Assembly: GCF_958295425.1 (NCBI RefSeq)
Contig: NC_081150.1
Span: 9,671,001 to 9,735,000 of the forward strand
Direction of reading: 5' to 3'
DNA from: Solea solea
Lineage: Eukaryota > Chordata > Actinopteri > Pleuronectiformes > Soleidae
DNA length: 64,000 bases
Positions 61,022 to 64,000 of this stretch are shown here, one piece after another. Position numbers and translations under genes: made by a program. Numbering within the stretch: the stretch's first letter is position 1; the number at the start of each line of letters is the position of its first letter. The notes under the pieces were generated by a model, which was not told where the DNA came from, ran no database searches, and saw only the letters and a list, made by a program, of their open reading frames with translations.

Positions 61022-64000
61022 GTGAGTTCTTGACACACTCGGGGAACTTTACTCGGACAAACTTTTGTTTGAAAATAGACGAAGACGGAACGACGCGGTA
61101 ACTTGTCAGTAAGTGAACTTCCTGTCATGTTTGTTGGTGGTTTGAACGCTGAAATACAGAGAGAGAGAAACTCTAGTCCTCGGAGCCGGTTGGTCACGGG
61201 AGCGGGATTAACGATCAACCGACTCACTCACCCGGTGGTTTCGCGTTTGTATTACCTCGACACGGACTTTAAATCATGTGAATACAGTTTTAGTTATATC
61301 TTTGTTCACGTTGTTTATGGTCATTTCGAGCTCATCTCGTGCTTGCCCTGACACCTGTTGCTGACATTTTGTCGAAACGCTCCTTTACTTGATGTGACAG
61401 GTGAATTCATGTGACTGAGCAGAGGCTAAAAGGAGCTGTAACTTCCTAATCTGGCTTTTACAAAAAGTATTATTCCCCCTCTATTTTTTATTCGTGTAAT
61501 TGTTGACTTTTTGCCTGGTTTGCTATTTTCCTTAACTTTTCCATAACGTAGTGTAACCGGACACCTGTCTGAACTCCTAATGGTGTCGACTGTAAATGAC
61601 AGCTCATGTAGCTTTAAAACATTGTGTTGTATTCAAAAGTCTTGTTAGGCCTTGTGTACACATTTTTCATATTCTTATAAAATAGTACATAGTGAATTGC
61701 GTCCACAGTACAAAACAACTTTGACTTTGTGACTAAATATAATAAAATAAAACAAAAACTGTTATTGTAATTCAGTACGGCATTTTAACTGGCCTAGTTT
61801 ACATTTCTTAAGGGGTTTAAAATTACAGGTGTATTTGAACGTTTCACCTCTGGCCACACCTCCAGTCAGTGATGACACCACAGGTGTTTTCCATCAGCTG
61901 TTAATGATATTCACCACTAAGTGCTTTTTCAGACTTTCAGGATAACATTTTGTCTTTGAAAGCATGAATAGAATAACTAATTTTAATGCTTTATTGTGTT
62001 TTAAACCCCATTTGGAGGGGCTTTCATCTGGTATGTCTGGACCTAAAAATGTGATTTAATGACTTGCAATTGATGGCTATTAACATTTAACCTATCCTAA
62101 TCATCAGTGCAGTGCAGCAGACAGTTAATGTCCAAAATAATGTGGCATTATTACTTTAGATATTTTCAAAGCTGAACTTTATCACTCTGATTAAATGTGG
62201 TCAGTATTGAGGATGTCCACTTTACAACACATTTGTCGAACCTAATTACCTCAGTAGCGATAGATCGAAAGGTATTTTGAATATGCATGAAAAAAACAGG
62301 TAAACAACACCTCTTCTCCTTTCCATTTGAATAAGCAGTTGAAATCGGTGACTGTTCAGATTCAGAAATATGAGCTCAATGGTTGAGTTCATGAATTCAA
62401 CTTAATTAAGTAGCTTGTTCTCTCTCTTGTGCAGGAAATGCAAATGTTGTTTTCTCTTGGCATGTTTTATTAGGCTAATAAGGGTCACAGAGGTAGAAGA
62501 AATGGTTAAAGAACATGTCAGGCAGTTTTTCTTTCCTTCTTTCTAGAAACATCCCAGTTTAGAAATAGCTCCACCTTTTCTCAGATTACCACTGGCTTAC
62601 AAGTGACGTGTTTTACTCATTAGTTTAAAAATTTTGAATAGTTATAACCGCAGGGGAATCCAGCTGATGACGAGGTGTCACTTAGAACGTCCACTAAAAT
62701 ATAAGCCAGCTCTTTTACCTTCGGGGCAGTTGTCGTTCAGGAGAAACTTGGACTGGTTGGCAATGTTAGCAATTAAAACTAGATTGAAAATGTTTACATT
62801 GTTTTTTAATAGATAGCCCTGAGGGATTCAACGTGGCTTAAAGTGACAAAGGCGATTCAAATTGAAGCGTTGTGAGGGGACAAAAGTGGAGCACTGCTGT
62901 GCACAGCCTCCATGAAATTCTATAATTCCTCACTAAACGCTCTTGGTAAAATCTGCATTGTTGGCTGCCAGTTTACAGGAAATAGTTGGGCTGTTTTATT
63001 GAAAACCATGAAGAGACTGTGCATATAGTCAATTGGGTCGGCTTCAAACTCAGATCCGTTTTTATCAGCAAGTGTAGTTTAAAAGGAATTATACTCTCGG
63101 AAATGCATACACTTTTTACACTTGTATTTGTACCCTGGTCATTAGTCTTGTTCCTCATATCTATCCCCACAATTATCGTTTACCTTTGGGTTTTCCCATT
63201 ATTGCTTGTTTCACTTTAAATTCTACTAAATCTAATCTGTAACACTCACTCCACGACCACTTTTGGTTGTAACATTTTGCGTTTAAGCTTTACAAGCCTG
63301 CTGCTAGTATCACTTATTTTCATATGCATTATTAATGTTTCTATGCTGTTTTGAGCTCTAAAACATGCACAAGCCAACTGACTCTGGTGTTGTACTTGAA
63401 TCTGGCATGCTAATCAGTGACTTTCCTTATCTTATAAAAACACCCACTCAAAATTGCCGCTTGTGTCTTCTGTCACTCTGATGCAAAGCTAGTTTTAGTA
63501 TCTCATTTCCTAATCAGCCAAATGAAACTCTAACAGTTTATCCACTGCCAGCATGTTGCCAGGTTAACTGTTTTGCACTTTGCCTCTTATTTGCTGCTTC
63601 TAATAAGGATGTTTATCTCTTATTCTTTCATTTTATCCGACATCTGTTGTTTCATCCTGCCGATATATTTGGCATAAAGCCAGTTTCTTTTTCGTCAGCT
63701 CATTGGTCTTGAGGTGTGATCTGTATTGATCCCTCAGTCTCTGTATGTCTTCACAGTAGTATGGTACTCTTGTGTTCTATTAGTGAGAAGCACTGCCTTT
63801 ACACCTGCTGTAGCACCATGATATTGTTGACTCACCTGGAAGGCTGAGATGTTTGGTCCTCACAATTGGGTCATCTTGTGCACATACCCCTAACCGTGAC
63901 GTGTGCTGAAAACCGGTTTTAAACTAATCCCAGGGATGTTATTATTAACATAATTATACAAACACGACTGGATAATTAAAAGTTGCCATTAATCAGCTGA
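61022..64000 (+). other. Probable first intron of the 60.98 kb gene
   Basis: AT-rich DNA without a recognisable exon, RNA gene or mobile element on either strand. A GGTCCTCACAATTGGGTCAT phrase near 63854 resembles the dispersed repeat seen at 4-10 kb. Confidence 0.45.

Overview
The window looks like nuclear DNA of a teleost fish. It is intron-rich and AT-leaning, has vertebrate GT-AG splice sites, very many dinucleotide microsatellites, and fish-type repeats (L2/CR1-like LINE, RTE-like LINE tail, Tc1 remnant, hAT-type MITEs, tRNA-derived SINE). Four vertebrate genes can be assembled exon by exon with frames that join without error, and the first exon of a fifth gene can be proposed.

Layout. 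0.7-5.2 kb, minus strand: scml4, a polycomb-related SAM-domain protein, with the exons for its SLED domain apparently missing. 5.2-13.3 kb: repeat-rich spacer. 13.3-29.2 kb, minus strand: sec63, the ER translocon J-domain protein, complete in 20 coding exons (757 aa). Its last intron holds an unrecognised same-strand intronless ORF (463 aa from its first ATG) built of five acidic repeats, with its own TATA-like box and poly(A) signals, and next to it a 0.5 kb TA/CA tract. 29.2-32.4 kb: spacer with a LINE fragment. 32.4-34.9 kb, minus strand: iyd, iodotyrosine deiodinase, complete in five exons (281 aa), with one apparent GC donor. 35-37.6 kb: spacer with a Tc1 remnant and two hAT-type MITEs that have perfect 8-bp target duplications. 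37.9-52.4 kb, plus strand: ppp1r14c, a PP1 inhibitor, in four exons (142 aa), with a 3' UTR of about 2.4 kb. 54.8-60.9 kb: spacer with MITE and LINE remnants. 60.98 kb, plus strand: candidate first exon of a gene I cannot name, in a CpG-rich promoter with a full CRE palindrome; its body lies beyond the window.

The genes are not an operon and share no pathway. Sec63 works in ER protein import, Iyd recycles iodide from iodotyrosines, Ppp1r14c inhibits protein phosphatase 1, and Scml4 is a nuclear chromatin-type protein. In human, SCML4/SEC63 (6q21) and IYD/PPP1R14C (6q25) are two separate neighbour pairs; here they are joined. The nested repeat-protein ORF is the item most likely to be undescribed.
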